The notes: generated by a model from the letters alone, not told the origin. Counted from the stretch's first letter, positions 6,841 to 15,833 are shown. The stretch is DNA of 33,646 nt from an uncultured Eubacteriales bacterium (GCA_900545175.1 UQYF01000031.1:1-33646); one strand, 5' to 3'. Program-made: numbers and translations.

Positions 6841-9117
6841 ATGTTAGAACATAAAAAAATTCAAAACCTTGGTGATTATTTTGTCGGACTTGATGCAAGA
6901 CAGGATAAGGGAGTATATTTCTATCGTATTAATGGGTATTCGACCGAGATAGGGGAATTCATTAAGAAATATTATGATGTGGCAAGGCGTACCGGAATTG
7001 TAATAGAAGGGAAGATACCGAATCCGGATGAGAAGAATCTGGCTTATTATTCTGAGATAATGGGCATGAATTTTCAGATGGATATGGGCTTCATGAATAT
7101 GAGCCTTAGAAAATGGCTTCCAAGAATGAACGAATATCAGAGACAGAATGTTGCCACATCAATATATAATTCTCTTGATTCGATGAGAAGAAGCGGCAAG
7201 ACGGATAATATGCTAAAGAACGCATATATAAAGTTCATGTGCTGGCTTTACTATAAATTCGAGCGGATTGTGAATCAGCTTGGAGAGAATAATATACCTA
7301 AGATACTATATGAAGGTGAGATAAGCAATTATGAGCTTATGCTTATTTCAATCTTGTCCAATGCAGGATGTGACATTGTTCTGCTTCAATATAACGGCGA
7401 CCAGGCATATCTTAAGCTTGATGCAGATTCATCGCTCTCGGATAATCTTGTGATGAATGGAATGAAACAGTGGCCGCAGGGCTATTGCATCAAGAGTGTC
7501 CGTGATGAGCTGCAAAACGATATGAACAATGAGAGACTGTACGGAGTAAGACCGTCCGTAGTCAACTGCACCAATGCATGGATAAAAGGCAAAGGGCTTG
7601 ATGATATCAGGGAAAGCATAGCACTGCGAGGCAATGATGCGCGGTTCTTTTATAATTGTTTTTGCAGAATAAATGGTGCACAGGACAAGCTCACATATGC
7701 GAATGAATTATTTCAGCTTCAGCAGGAGCTTAAAGGCACCGGGCGTAAGCTTATCATAGTCAATGAAGAGATACCAAGACCTCTTCCTGAGGAGATAGAA
7801 GGAATAAAAAGAGCGAACTATACGAAGCAGGACCAGATGATTCTTGACTTATCAAGTAATTTTAATTCTATTTCTAATACGGAATTAAGACATATAGTAC
7901 ATAAGAGCTTTGTTGATATAATGCTTACCGAATCCAAAAAAGATGGAAATAACTTAAACAGACTGACCAACAAGGCGGTATATCTGCTCTGTTGGTTTAA
8001 AAGATATATGCCGAATCTTCTTGCTAACTGGAAGATGCCTGACATAGCTTGTTTTATCCACATGGGTGAATGTAGGAATGAGAATGAAGCAATGTTTTTA
8101 AGCTTTCTTGCAAGACTTCCGGTGGATGTCCTCATTTTAAATCCGAATCTTAATACGAAGTGCTGTCTTGAAGATAGGCTGTTATATGAAGTCAATTATC
8201 AGGAAAGCCTGTCGATGACAAGATATCCGGAAGAATCCTCGCAGGTAAGAATCGGAACTGTCGCATATCACGCAGAGAGAGAGCTTGATACACTCATGTA
8301 TCAGGATTCCGGAATATACAGAAATCAGCAGTACGGAAAGGCGAATGTCATCTGCCTTCAGACAATGTATGAAGAGATAAAGATTCTATGGGATCAGGAG
8401 CTTAAGTACAGACCTAATTTCAGCACTGTTGACGGTGTTGTAAATATTCCTGTCATATTTGCAAAAGTATCCGGAGTCAAGGATGGGCTTGTAGCGCCAT
8501 ACTGGGTTTCTGTCAAAGAGCTTATCACACCTGACACGACAGTGATAACAAGAGCGCCTTATATCAGGTCTACAGACCCTAATCCTATGAAGAGCTTTGC
8601 GGCTGAATTTTTCAAGAATGGAAAGCTTCAGAGAAACAAGATAAAAAATCATCCGAATTATCCATATGGGATACTTCGTGAAGACATGCAGGAATTTATT
8701 TTGGACAAGCTTCAGATTATGATAGACCAGAAGCTTATACGCGGAATAGGAGAAAACGGCACAGAATATACAGTGATTGCACAGGTGCTTAATCTTCCTA
8801 AGGATATAGTAAGACAGATTCAGAAATTCGATTTTACCAAGAAGAATCCTAAGCTGATATATATAAACACGACTGAGACAATTATATCTTTGGAGGATTC
8901 GATACTCACAGCTTTTTTAAACCTAATAGGATTTGATATAGTCTTTTTTGTTCCTACAGGCTATCAGAGCATAGAGAAATATTTTAACACGCAATTAATG
9001 GAAGAACATCAGATAGGGGAGTATATGTATGATCTGCAGGTTCCTGATCTGAAGAAACTTTCGTTAAATAGTGCACGTCCTTCATGGCGTGACAAAATTT
9101 TTAAGAGAGGTAATTAG
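6841..9117 (+). CDS. yceG: YceG-like protein of TelA/TerD locus
   Basis: This 758-residue soluble protein resembles the Bacillus YceG-type component encoded with TelA and TerD; it is unrelated to the lytic transglycosylase MltG that shares the name in E. coli. I see an internal repeat: a unit at about 126-185 (FMCWLYYKFER ... LISILSNAGCDIVLLQ) recurs at about 377-440 (LLCWFKRYMPN ... FLSFLARLPVDVLILNPN), and a shorter echo near 690-712 (LNLIGFDIVFFVP). The unit is also in the protease-fusion protein upstream. The ATG at 6841 has GAAGGTGAGA about 7-16 bases ahead. The stop TAG at 9115-9117 is one base before telA, so the two are surely co-transcribed. Biochemical function is unknown; a scaffold or partner of TelA is the natural inference. 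Confidence 0.82.
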   Translation: MLEHKKIQNLGDYFVGLDARQDKGVYFYRINGYSTEIGEFIKKYYDVARRTGIVIEGKIPNPDEKNLAYYSEIMGMNFQMDMGFMNMSLRKWLPRMNEYQRQNVATSIYNSLDSMRRSGKTDNMLKNAYIKFMCWLYYKFERIVNQLGENNIPKILYEGEISNYELMLISILSNAGCDIVLLQYNGDQAYLKLDADSSLSDNLVMNGMKQWPQGYCIKSVRDELQNDMNNERLYGVRPSVVNCTNAWIKGKGLDDIRESIALRGNDARFFYNCFCRINGAQDKLTYANELFQLQQELKGTGRKLIIVNEEIPRPLPEEIEGIKRANYTKQDQMILDLSSNFNSISNTELRHIVHKSFVDIMLTESKKDGNNLNRLTNKAVYLLCWFKRYMPNLLANWKMPDIACFIHMGECRNENEAMFLSFLARLPVDVLILNPNLNTKCCLEDRLLYEVNYQESLSMTRYPEESSQVRIGTVAYHAERELDTLMYQDSGIYRNQQYGKANVICLQTMYEEIKILWDQELKYRPNFSTVDGVVNIPVIFAKVSGVKDGLVAPYWVSVKELITPDTTVITRAPYIRSTDPNPMKSFAAEFFKNGKLQRNKIKNHPNYPYGILREDMQEFILDKLQIMIDQKLIRGIGENGTEYTVIAQVLNLPKDIVRQIQKFDFTKKNPKLIYINTTETIISLEDSILTAFLNLIGFDIVFFVPTGYQSIEKYFNTQLMEEHQIGEYMYDLQVPDLKKLSLNSARPSWRDKIFKRGN

Positions 9118-9118
9118 T

Positions 9119-10270
9119 ATGGGACTTGATTTTAGCAGACCGGCGACAACAATGACTGCAATGACAGCTGCGCCGGAAGCAAAAAACGAACTTGCGGTGG
9201 TAGAGCAGTATGATATCGTGGCAGACAGAGAGCAGATGAACCAGCAGCTTGTAAATTCTGAGGAAGTAGATCGTATTGTAAGCACAATAGAGGTTAATAA
9301 TCTTGATACGATTGTAAGCTTTGGCGCAGAAGTTGCGGAGGAGATTTCCAAGGCATCAGATGTTGTTTTGAACAGCATGAACATGGCACAGCTTGATGAG
9401 ACAAGCGAGATGTTAAATGTCCTTGCAAAGATAATGGATCAGTTTGATATTGAGGAAATCAAGGATAATCCTTCATTTTTAGAAAAGTTATTCGGAAATA
9501 TCAGAAAGCAGCTTGACAAGATTCTTGCAAAGTATCATACAATGGGCGAGGAGGTCGACAAGATTTATGTGCAGCTTAAGGGCTATGAGGCCGAGATTAA
9601 GCAGTCTAACCGTAAGCTTGCGACTATGTTTGACGCAAATGTGAATTATTATCATGACCTTGTAAGGTATATTCTTGCAGGTGAGCAGGCGTGCAGAGAG
9701 ATTGAAGCTTACATTGCACAGAGACAGCAGGATATGCAGACTACAGGCGACCAGTCGATTCAGTTCGAGCTTACAAGTCTTAACCAGGCACTTATGATGA
9801 TGGAACAGCGTACCCAGGATCTTAGAACAGCGGAGAATGTAGCTATGCAGTCTATCCCGATGATTAAGACTATGGAGTTTAGCAATTACAATCTTGTAAG
9901 AAAGATTAATTCTGCTTTCATTATCACACTCCCTGTATTTAAGCAGGCGCTTGCACAGGCTATACTTCTTAAGAGACAGAAGGTTCAGGCGGAAGCCATC
10001 TCGGCGCTTGATAAGAAGACAAATGAGATGCTTATAAAGAATGCGCAGAACAATATGGAGATATCCAAGCAGACAGCTAAGCTTGCATCCGGCAGCTCAA
10101 TTCAGATTGAGACTCTTGAGACAACCTGGAGAACAATCACTACAGGCATAGAGGAGACAAGAAGAATAGAGGAGGATGCCAGAAAGAAGCGCATCGATGA
10201 CCAGAAGAGACTTGAAGCAATAAAGGCTGATTTCCAGAGACAGTATCATATGCCGCAGGCAAAGAGATGA
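9119..10270 (+). CDS. telA: TelA / toxic anion resistance family protein
   Basis: This 383-residue protein is a clear TelA (PF05816-type) member: almost entirely helical and rich in Gln, Glu, Lys and Met, with a long coiled-coil-prone stretch and the conserved region KTMEFSNYNLVRKINSAF and ITLPVFKQALAQAILLKRQK around 260-300. No membrane segment or signal peptide is visible. TelA proteins are linked to tellurite and other envelope or oxidative stress, often next to YceG and TerD; the mechanism is not known. ATG 9119 is preferred over an upstream in-frame start at 9071, because AGAGAGG lies 9 bases ahead and the longer form would overlap yceG by 47 bases. It is followed after 57 bases by terD genes with no terminator between. 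Confidence 0.9.
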   Translation: MGLDFSRPATTMTAMTAAPEAKNELAVVEQYDIVADREQMNQQLVNSEEVDRIVSTIEVNNLDTIVSFGAEVAEEISKASDVVLNSMNMAQLDETSEMLNVLAKIMDQFDIEEIKDNPSFLEKLFGNIRKQLDKILAKYHTMGEEVDKIYVQLKGYEAEIKQSNRKLATMFDANVNYYHDLVRYILAGEQACREIEAYIAQRQQDMQTTGDQSIQFELTSLNQALMMMEQRTQDLRTAENVAMQSIPMIKTMEFSNYNLVRKINSAFIITLPVFKQALAQAILLKRQKVQAEAISALDKKTNEMLIKNAQNNMEISKQTAKLASGSSIQIETLETTWRTITTGIEETRRIEEDARKKRIDDQKRLEAIKADFQRQYHMPQAKR

Positions 10271-10327
10271 TTACGGTATCAATAAAATAATATATAGAGT
10301 TTTTCAATAATTAAGGAGGATTTTACT

Positions 10328-10909
10328 ATGCCGATTAATTTATCAAAAGGACAGAAAGTAGATTTAACAAAGGGTAATCCTGGACTTAAGAACGTTATGG
10401 TAGGACTTGGCTGGGATGTCAATGCATTTGACTCAGGAGCTGATTTTGACCTTGATGCAGCAGCATTCATGCTCGGTGCAGACGGTAAGTGTCCGACAGA
10501 AAAGGAATTTGTATTCTATGGAAACCTTGCTCATTCAAGTGAGTCAGTAGTTCATCAGGGAGATAACCTTACAGGTGACGGCGAGGGTGATGATGAGCAG
10601 ATTCTTGTTGATCTTACAAAGGTTCCTGCTAATGTAGAGAGAATTGCATTTACGGTTACAATCTATGATGCAGAGTCAAGGCATCAGAATTTTGGCCAGG
10701 TTTCGAATGCATTTATCCGTCTTGTAGATAATGTTACAGGACAGGAGCTTATAAGATACGACCTCGGAGAAGATTTCTCCATAGAGACAGCAATAGTTGT
10801 AGGGGAGCTATACAGGCACAATGGTGAGTGGAAGTTCAATGCCATCGGAAGCGGATTCCAGGGTGGACTTGCAGCACTCTGCGGTCACTACGGTATTCAG
10901 GTAGCATAG
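10328..10909 (+). CDS. terD: TerD-family Ca2+-binding stress protein, copy 1
   Basis: This 193-residue TerD domain protein fills the whole family length. The acidic Ca2+ sites are intact: DFDLDAAAF at 39-47 and GDNLTGDGEGDDEQI at 78-92, plus the C-terminal signature GELYRHNGEWKFNAIG. TerD proteins are soluble two-site calcium binders that associate with Ter/TelA complexes. It has a strong ribosome binding site (AAGGAGG) and is the first of three consecutive terD genes, 30 bases from the next. It is about 70% identical by eye to copy 2, so the pair arose by tandem duplication. Confidence 0.95.
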   Translation: MPINLSKGQKVDLTKGNPGLKNVMVGLGWDVNAFDSGADFDLDAAAFMLGADGKCPTEKEFVFYGNLAHSSESVVHQGDNLTGDGEGDDEQILVDLTKVPANVERIAFTVTIYDAESRHQNFGQVSNAFIRLVDNVTGQELIRYDLGEDFSIETAIVVGELYRHNGEWKFNAIGSGFQGGLAALCGHYGIQVA

Positions 10910-10939
10910 CACTTATGCAGGATTAGGAGGTATAGGCAG

Positions 10940-11521
10940 ATGCCGGTTTGTTTACAAAAAGGACAGAAAGTTAGTTTGACTAAAGGAAATCCCGGACTTG
11001 CCAAGGTTGTGGTAGGACTTGGCTGGGATGTGAATGCATTTGATACAGGTGGCAGTTTTGATCTTGATGCAGCAGCGTTCATGCTCACTGATTCAGGAAA
11101 AGTATCATGTCAGAATGATTTTATCTATTATGGAAATCTTACGCATCCGTCAGGAAGCGTTCAGCATCAGGGGGATAACCTTACCGGGGTAGGCGATGGC
11201 GATGATGAGCAGATCAGGATAGATTTATCAAAGGTTCCTGCGAATATCACAAAGATTGCATTTACGGTTACAATCTATGATGCGGAAGCAAGACATCAGA
11301 ATTTCGGACAGGTTAATAATGCATTTGTCCGCATATATAATGAAGCCAACGGAGAAGAGCTTCTAAGATATGATCTCGGAGAAGATTTCTCCATAGAGAC
11401 GGCGGCAGTATTCGGTGAGCTATATAAGCATGGTGACGAGTGGAAGTTCAATGCGATAGGAAGCGGCTATCAGGGTGGACTTGCAGCACTGTGTAACAAC
11501 TATGGCATAGAAGTTGAGTAA
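10940..11521 (+). CDS. terD: TerD-family Ca2+-binding stress protein, copy 2
   Basis: This 193-residue TerD domain protein has the same length as copy 1 and no gaps against it. The Ca2+-binding acidic clusters are intact (SFDLDAAAF at 39-47; GDNLTGVGDGDDEQI at 78-92, with one Asp replaced by Val). Two DNA stretches are nearly identical to copy 1, around 11260-11283 and 11373-11400, encoding FTVTIYDAE and DLGEDFSIET, either from selection or recent gene conversion. The ribosome binding site is TAGGAGG. It sits in the middle of the terD trio and shares a transcript with telA. Confidence 0.95.
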   Translation: MPVCLQKGQKVSLTKGNPGLAKVVVGLGWDVNAFDTGGSFDLDAAAFMLTDSGKVSCQNDFIYYGNLTHPSGSVQHQGDNLTGVGDGDDEQIRIDLSKVPANITKIAFTVTIYDAEARHQNFGQVNNAFVRIYNEANGEELLRYDLGEDFSIETAAVFGELYKHGDEWKFNAIGSGYQGGLAALCNNYGIEVE

Positions 11522-11551
11522 AAATATAATTTTTTAGGAATGGAGGTTAAT

Positions 11552-12157
11552 ATGTCAATCAGTTTACAAAAAGGACAGAAGGTTAGTCTGTCAAAGGACA
11601 ATGCAGGTCTGGCAAAGATTATTGTAGGTCTTGGCTGGGATGAAGCGCACAAGAGCGGTGGTGGATTTTTGGGTTCTCTGTTTGGTGGCGGCAATACTCA
11701 GACCATCGACTGTGATGCGTCAGCAATTATGCTTAGAAACGGTAAGTTCGTAGATAAGGCGGATTTGGTATATTTTGGTAATCTTACTCATAAGTCAAAG
11801 ACAGTACAGCACATGGGGGACAATCTTACAGGTGCCGGTGATGGAGATGATGAGCAGATTGTAATCGATTTATCCAAAGTGCCTTCTGAGTATGACAGAA
11901 TAGTGATTGTTGTCAATATCTATCAGGCAGTACAGAGAAGACAGCACTTTGGCATGATTGAGAATGCATTCATCAGACTTGTGGACGGAAGGAATAACAA
12001 TGAGATGTGCAGATACAATCTGACAGAGAATTATTCAGGCATGACAGCAATGATTTTTGGAGAAGTTTACAGACATAACGGAGAATGGAAATTCAGCGCT
12101 ATCGGTCAGGGAACTAATGATCCGGGAATCGGGGAACTTTGCAGAAGATATATGTAG
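11552..12157 (+). CDS. terD: TerD-family protein with glycine-rich insert, copy 3
   Basis: This 201-residue TerD protein differs from copies 1 and 2 by a short insert near residue 35-50 (GGGFLGSLFGGGN) placed just before the first acidic site, which is reduced to TIDCDASAIM. The second site, GDNLTGAGDGDDEQI, is intact. The hydrophobic Gly-Phe-Leu loop might touch a membrane or partner; that is inference. The start is ATG 11552, 5 bases after GGAGG (11542-11546); the earlier ATG at 11540 overlaps that site and is unlikely. A strong terminator follows at 12170, so this ends the main transcript. Confidence 0.92.
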   Translation: MSISLQKGQKVSLSKDNAGLAKIIVGLGWDEAHKSGGGFLGSLFGGGNTQTIDCDASAIMLRNGKFVDKADLVYFGNLTHKSKTVQHMGDNLTGAGDGDDEQIVIDLSKVPSEYDRIVIVVNIYQAVQRRQHFGMIENAFIRLVDGRNNNEMCRYNLTENYSGMTAMIFGEVYRHNGEWKFSAIGQGTNDPGIGELCRRYM

Positions 12158-12169
12158 TGGATTGAATTG

Positions 12170-12203
12170 CAGGGGGAACTACTCTGATAGCTCCCCCTGT
12201 TTT
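12170..12203 (+). terminator. Rho-independent terminator after terD copy 3
   Basis: CAGGGGGA (12170-12177) pairs with TCCCCCTG (12192-12199), followed by TTTT. The Ca2+-ATPase gene begins only 33 bases after it with no clear promoter in between, so read-through probably feeds that gene. Confidence 0.8.
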
Positions 12204-12235
12204 CAATATAAAAACCAGGAGGTTAGGAGAAAAAG

Positions 12236-14869
12236 ATGAGCAGTATTGACAAACAGAAGCTGATGAAAGGATTATCAGATTCTGAGGTAAGCGAAAGCAA
12301 GTCAAAGTATGGAACGAATGAGCTTGCAAAGAAGGAGACAGAGTCTCTTTGGTCGATGTTTATAGGAGCATTTGACGATATCTGGATTAAAGTATTATGT
12401 GCAGCATTGATACTTAAGGTTGTAATTGCTGTTCTCGGAGCATTTGTACCTGCCCTTGCAGGCGAGAATGATGTTGTAGAGATCATAAGTATTATTCTTG
12501 CAATAGGACTTGCAACCGGATTCAGCACATTGTCTGAATACAGAAATACTTCAAGAAGTGAAGCACTTCAGGAAGAATACAGTAAGACATTCGCAAAAGT
12601 AATCCGTAATGGTAAGCTTATCAATATTCTTACAAGTGAAATTGTAAAAGGTGATGTTATTTTAGTTCAGGCAGGAGATAAGGTTCCTGTTGATGGTCTT
12701 GTTTTTGAGGGAAATATCAAAGTATCACAGGCTGCTTTAAATGGTGAGTCGAGAGATGAGTCAAAGACTGCCACAGATACAATGGATGAAGCAGAGTCAA
12801 CAGACTATTCTTCATCCTCAAAGATATTTATGGGTTCAGTTGTAACATCAGGCGAAGCATACATGGTTGCAACAGTAATCGGAGATGAGTCAGAGCTTGG
12901 TAAGATTAACAAGGCTCTTACAAATGACGAGGAAGAAGAGCGTAAGGATACATCAAGCCTTAAGCTTGAAGTAGTAGCGGCAGGTATAGGTAAGCTTGGT
13001 GTGTCAGCAGCAGCTTTAGCAGGTGTTTTACATGTAGTTCTCTCATTGGTTAGAGCTGATGAAGCAATTACTGTTGTAGCGGTTCTCCTTGTTGCTGCAG
13101 AGGCAGTTATGCTCATGGCATCAATCGTCATCATGGCAGTTCCGGAAGGTCTTCCTATGATGAACAGTCTTGTGCAGTCTATGAATACAGAGTCAATGTA
13201 TAAGAAGAATATCCTTGTAAGCCATAAGGCCGCATTCTCAGATTCAGCATATATGAACGTGCTTTTCAGCGATAAGACAGGTACTATCACACAGGGTAAT
13301 CTATCTCTTGTAGAATTTATTACCGGTGCGGGAGAAGTCGTAAGCAATATACAGAGCAGGGAGTTCATTGAAGCAATTACACTTAACAACCTTGCAAAGA
13401 TATCCGAAGGAAAAGCTATCGGAAGCAACAACATGGATAGAGCACTTCTTTCATATGCACTTTTAAATGGATATGATGATTCTAAGAATGACCCTGACAA
13501 GGTAGCTGATGTCAGCGGATTTGATTCAGAAAAAAAGTGTGCTACAGCAACACTTAAAGATGGCACAGTTTACTGGAAGGGTGCTACTGAGAATATCATT
13601 GATAAAGTTACTCATTATGCATTACCTGATGGTGCGGAAAAAGAGTTCACAGCCGCTGACAAGAAGAAGTTGGAAGATACGATGCTTGCACAGGCTAAGA
13701 GAACAATGAAGCTCCTCTCTGTTGTTAAGATTACAGGTGGCAAGACAGTATTGCTAGCAGTTCTCTGTCTCAGAGATAATGTCCGTACGGATGCTGTTGA
13801 GACAGTCCAGATTCTTAACTCAGCGGGAATTCAGGTAGTAATGGTTACGGGAGATGCTGAGGAGACAGCCACAGCCATTGCCAAGGAAGCAGGAATTCTT
13901 AAAAATGAAGCTACAGATGTCGTTCTCACACATGAGGAATTGGCTGCTATGTCAGATGAGGAGCTTAAGAAGAAGCTCCCTGATCTTCGTGTAGTCAGCA
14001 GAGCTAAGCCGCTTGATAAGAAGAGACTTGTATCCATATCACAGCAGCTTGACAACGTATGCGGTATGACAGGTGACGGTGTGAATGATGCTCCGGCTCT
14101 TAAGCAGGCAGATATCGGCTTTGCTATGGGTGATGGAACGGCAGTTGCACAGGAAGCAGGAGATGTTGTTATCCTTAATAACAGCCTTACATCCATCAAG
14201 GACTGTGTGCTTAACAGTAGAACAATGGCAAAGTCAGTTGGTAAGTTCCTTATATTCCAGCTTACAGTTAACATCAGTACACTGCTTATGAATATACTTG
14301 CTCCAATCCTTGGATGGACAGAGCCATTTTCGATTGTGCAGATTCTTTGGATTAACCTCATCATGGATACACTTGCAGCTATGGCATTCGGTGGAGAGCC
14401 AATCCTTAAAAGATACATGGATGACAAGCCTGCTAAGAGAACAGACAATATTCTTACCACTTATATTAAGTCGGCAATAGGCACAAGCTCAATATTTATC
14501 ACACTGGGTTCCATTCTGATTCTTGAGAATATAGCAGGAATCACAAGCTTTGTGACACCGGCTGACTGTGCAGACCCTGAGTTATACAAGAAGACATTTA
14601 TGTTTGCATTCTTTATCTACTCGATTATTTTTAACAGCTTAAATACAAGGTCTGAGAGATTTAACCTGTTTGAGCATATCGGAGAGAATAAGAGATTCGT
14701 ACTTGTCATGGGAGCAATATTCGTTTTACAGACAGTAATCATTGAAATTGGCGGCGAAGTATTCAGCACTACAATGCTTAATGCCAAGGCACTCCTTGTT
14801 TCTATGGCACTTGCACTTCTTATAATTCCGGTTGACCTTGTAAGAAAGGCTTTTGTAAGAAAAAAATAA
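12236..14869 (+). CDS. PMCA-type Ca2+-translocating P-type ATPase
   Basis: This 877-residue pump uses ATP to move Ca2+ across the cell membrane. Key sites: an actuator loop NGESRDES (the usual TGES is NGES), VPEGLP at 302-307 in the ion-binding helix M4, the phosphorylated Asp346 in DKTGT, and the hinge MTGDGVNDAP at 611-620. Hydrophobic pairs lie near 58-100 and 250-310, with six more helices after about 660. The length is typical for bacterial PMCA-type pumps. ATG 12236 follows AGGAGGTTAGGAG. It lies 33 bases after the terD3 terminator and shares the strand with TelA/TerD. In this locus it may take the place that membrane TerC has in other Ter systems, exporting Ca2+ bound or sensed by TerD; that coupling is inferred. 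Confidence 0.93.
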   Translation: MSSIDKQKLMKGLSDSEVSESKSKYGTNELAKKETESLWSMFIGAFDDIWIKVLCAALILKVVIAVLGAFVPALAGENDVVEIISIILAIGLATGFSTLSEYRNTSRSEALQEEYSKTFAKVIRNGKLINILTSEIVKGDVILVQAGDKVPVDGLVFEGNIKVSQAALNGESRDESKTATDTMDEAESTDYSSSSKIFMGSVVTSGEAYMVATVIGDESELGKINKALTNDEEEERKDTSSLKLEVVAAGIGKLGVSAAALAGVLHVVLSLVRADEAITVVAVLLVAAEAVMLMASIVIMAVPEGLPMMNSLVQSMNTESMYKKNILVSHKAAFSDSAYMNVLFSDKTGTITQGNLSLVEFITGAGEVVSNIQSREFIEAITLNNLAKISEGKAIGSNNMDRALLSYALLNGYDDSKNDPDKVADVSGFDSEKKCATATLKDGTVYWKGATENIIDKVTHYALPDGAEKEFTAADKKKLEDTMLAQAKRTMKLLSVVKITGGKTVLLAVLCLRDNVRTDAVETVQILNSAGIQVVMVTGDAEETATAIAKEAGILKNEATDVVLTHEELAAMSDEELKKKLPDLRVVSRAKPLDKKRLVSISQQLDNVCGMTGDGVNDAPALKQADIGFAMGDGTAVAQEAGDVVILNNSLTSIKDCVLNSRTMAKSVGKFLIFQLTVNISTLLMNILAPILGWTEPFSIVQILWINLIMDTLAAMAFGGEPILKRYMDDKPAKRTDNILTTYIKSAIGTSSIFITLGSILILENIAGITSFVTPADCADPELYKKTFMFAFFIYSIIFNSLNTRSERFNLFEHIGENKRFVLVMGAIFVLQTVIIEIGGEVFSTTMLNAKALLVSMALALLIIPVDLVRKAFVRKK

Positions 14870-14900
14870 TAGACAGACAGTCACGGATTAATTAAAGTTT

Positions 14901-14937
14901 ATGTGGTACAGACAAACCTGCTGTACCACATTTTTTT
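14901..14937 (+). terminator. Terminator abutting the ribosome binding site of the HAD gene
   Basis: An 11-bp perfect stem (ATGTGGTACAG at 14901-14911 with CTGTACCACAT at 14921-14931) ends in a run of seven or eight T. The next bases, GGAG (14938-14941), are the ribosome binding site for the HAD phosphatase, so the downstream gene is expressed only by read-through or from a promoter I cannot see. Confidence 0.85.
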
Positions 14938-14947
14938 GGAGTTTAAT

Positions 14948-15706
14948 ATGATTTTTTTTACAGATTTGGATAATACAATAATCTATTCATATAAGCATGA
15001 TATAGGCCGGGATAAAATAAATGTGGAATTATATCAGGGAAGAGAAATATCCTTCATTACACAGAGCACACACGAATATCTCAAAAAGCTGAAGGAAAAT
15101 GTGCTTGTGGTTCCCACATCGACAAGGACGGTTGAGCAGTATGAAAGAATAGACCTTAAGGCAGGTTCGTTTAAGTATGCGCTTGTGTGTAACGGAGGAA
15201 TATTGTTAGAGAATGGTATAAAGGCAGACGGCTGGTACAGACAATCGCTGCGTGAGATAGAAGAGAGTAATGGAGAGATCGAAAAAGGCCTGAAGCTGTT
15301 AGAAGACAACCCGCTTAGAACCTTTGAAGCTAGATATATAGAAAAATTATTTGTGTTTACTAAATGCGATAGCCCTGAGCTTGTAGTGTCACAGCTTGAG
15401 AATGAGTTAGACGGAAAATATGTCGATGTATTCAACAACGGAAGCAAGGTCTACATAGTTCCTAAGAGTCTTAATAAGGGAAGAGCAATAGAAAGATTTA
15501 TGGAATATATGCATGAATCGTCTGCGGTGGCTGCCGGTGACAGCAGGTTCGATATACCGATGTTAAAAGCTGCTGACATAGGACTTGCGCCTGCCGGCTT
15601 CAAAGAAAAGTTCAATATCGACTTTGCAGTGGAGGAGATGGAAGGTAAAAAAGTGTTCTCTGACGAGCTTTTGGAAAGAAGCATGAAGCTGTGTAAAAGC
15701 ATATAA
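14948..15706 (+). CDS. HAD-superfamily (type IIB) phosphatase of Ter-type locus
   Basis: This 252-residue hydrolase has the HAD motifs: nucleophile region FFTDLDNTII (Asp6, Asp8) at the N-terminus, a Thr-containing motif II in VVPTSTRT near 52-59, a Lys in motif III around LNKGRAIERF, and the metal-binding motif IV GDSRFD at 197-202. The overall plan matches Cof/sucrose-phosphatase-like (IIB) members with a cap between motifs II and III. HAD phosphatases are regular partners of the PRTase and ATP-grasp genes in Ter loci, presumably removing phosphate from the metabolite. The start is ATG 14948 just after GGAG; the longer frame from 14903 runs through the terminator hairpin. It is last in the rightward gene set. 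Confidence 0.85.
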   Translation: MIFFTDLDNTIIYSYKHDIGRDKINVELYQGREISFITQSTHEYLKKLKENVLVVPTSTRTVEQYERIDLKAGSFKYALVCNGGILLENGIKADGWYRQSLREIEESNGEIEKGLKLLEDNPLRTFEARYIEKLFVFTKCDSPELVVSQLENELDGKYVDVFNNGSKVYIVPKSLNKGRAIERFMEYMHESSAVAAGDSRFDIPMLKAADIGLAPAGFKEKFNIDFAVEEMEGKKVFSDELLERSMKLCKSI

Positions 15707-15748
15707 ATGTAATATCATATAGATGCTGTAAGGTTGGAGGTAAAAAAC

Positions 15749-15785
15749 AGCGTGTGAAAAAGGGATTTTTCACACGCTATTTTTG
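15749..15785. terminator. Bidirectional terminator between HAD and AIM24 genes
   Basis: A 13-bp perfect stem (15749-15761 with 15766-15778, loop GGGA) is flanked by an A run on the left and a T run on the right, so it can stop both the rightward HAD transcript and the leftward AIM24 transcript. Confidence 0.9.
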
Positions 15786-15800
15786 TGTTCGCTTTTATAT

Positions 15801-15821
15801 AAGATTCAGGTGTCAAAACAT
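15801..15821 (-). repeat. Short remnant of the GTGTCAAAACATG repeat end
   Basis: AAGATTCAGGTGTCAAAACAT matches the outer end of the 3513-3836 element, including the TAAGATTC-like flank that precedes the core in other copies. Nothing beyond about 25 bases is conserved, so it may be a decayed solo end. Confidence 0.5.
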
Positions 15822-15833
15822 TACCTATTATTG

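Noticed and set aside
6841..9117. Naming the 758-residue protein an MltG-type lytic transglycosylase because of the name YceG
   Set aside because: It has no membrane anchor, LysM or YceG/MltG catalytic motif; the name is shared by an unrelated Bacillus gene family.
9119..12157. Calling the locus a tellurite-resistance determinant
   Set aside because: TelA/TerD names come from a resistance phenotype in some plasmids; nothing here shows tellurite as the natural signal, and the biosynthetic and Ca2+ genes suggest otherwise.
12805..14460. Long antisense frames (253 and 209 residues) in the ATPase gene
   Set aside because: The opposite strand has all P-type ATPase motifs in one frame; the antisense frames are Ser/Ala-rich by-products of its codon usage.
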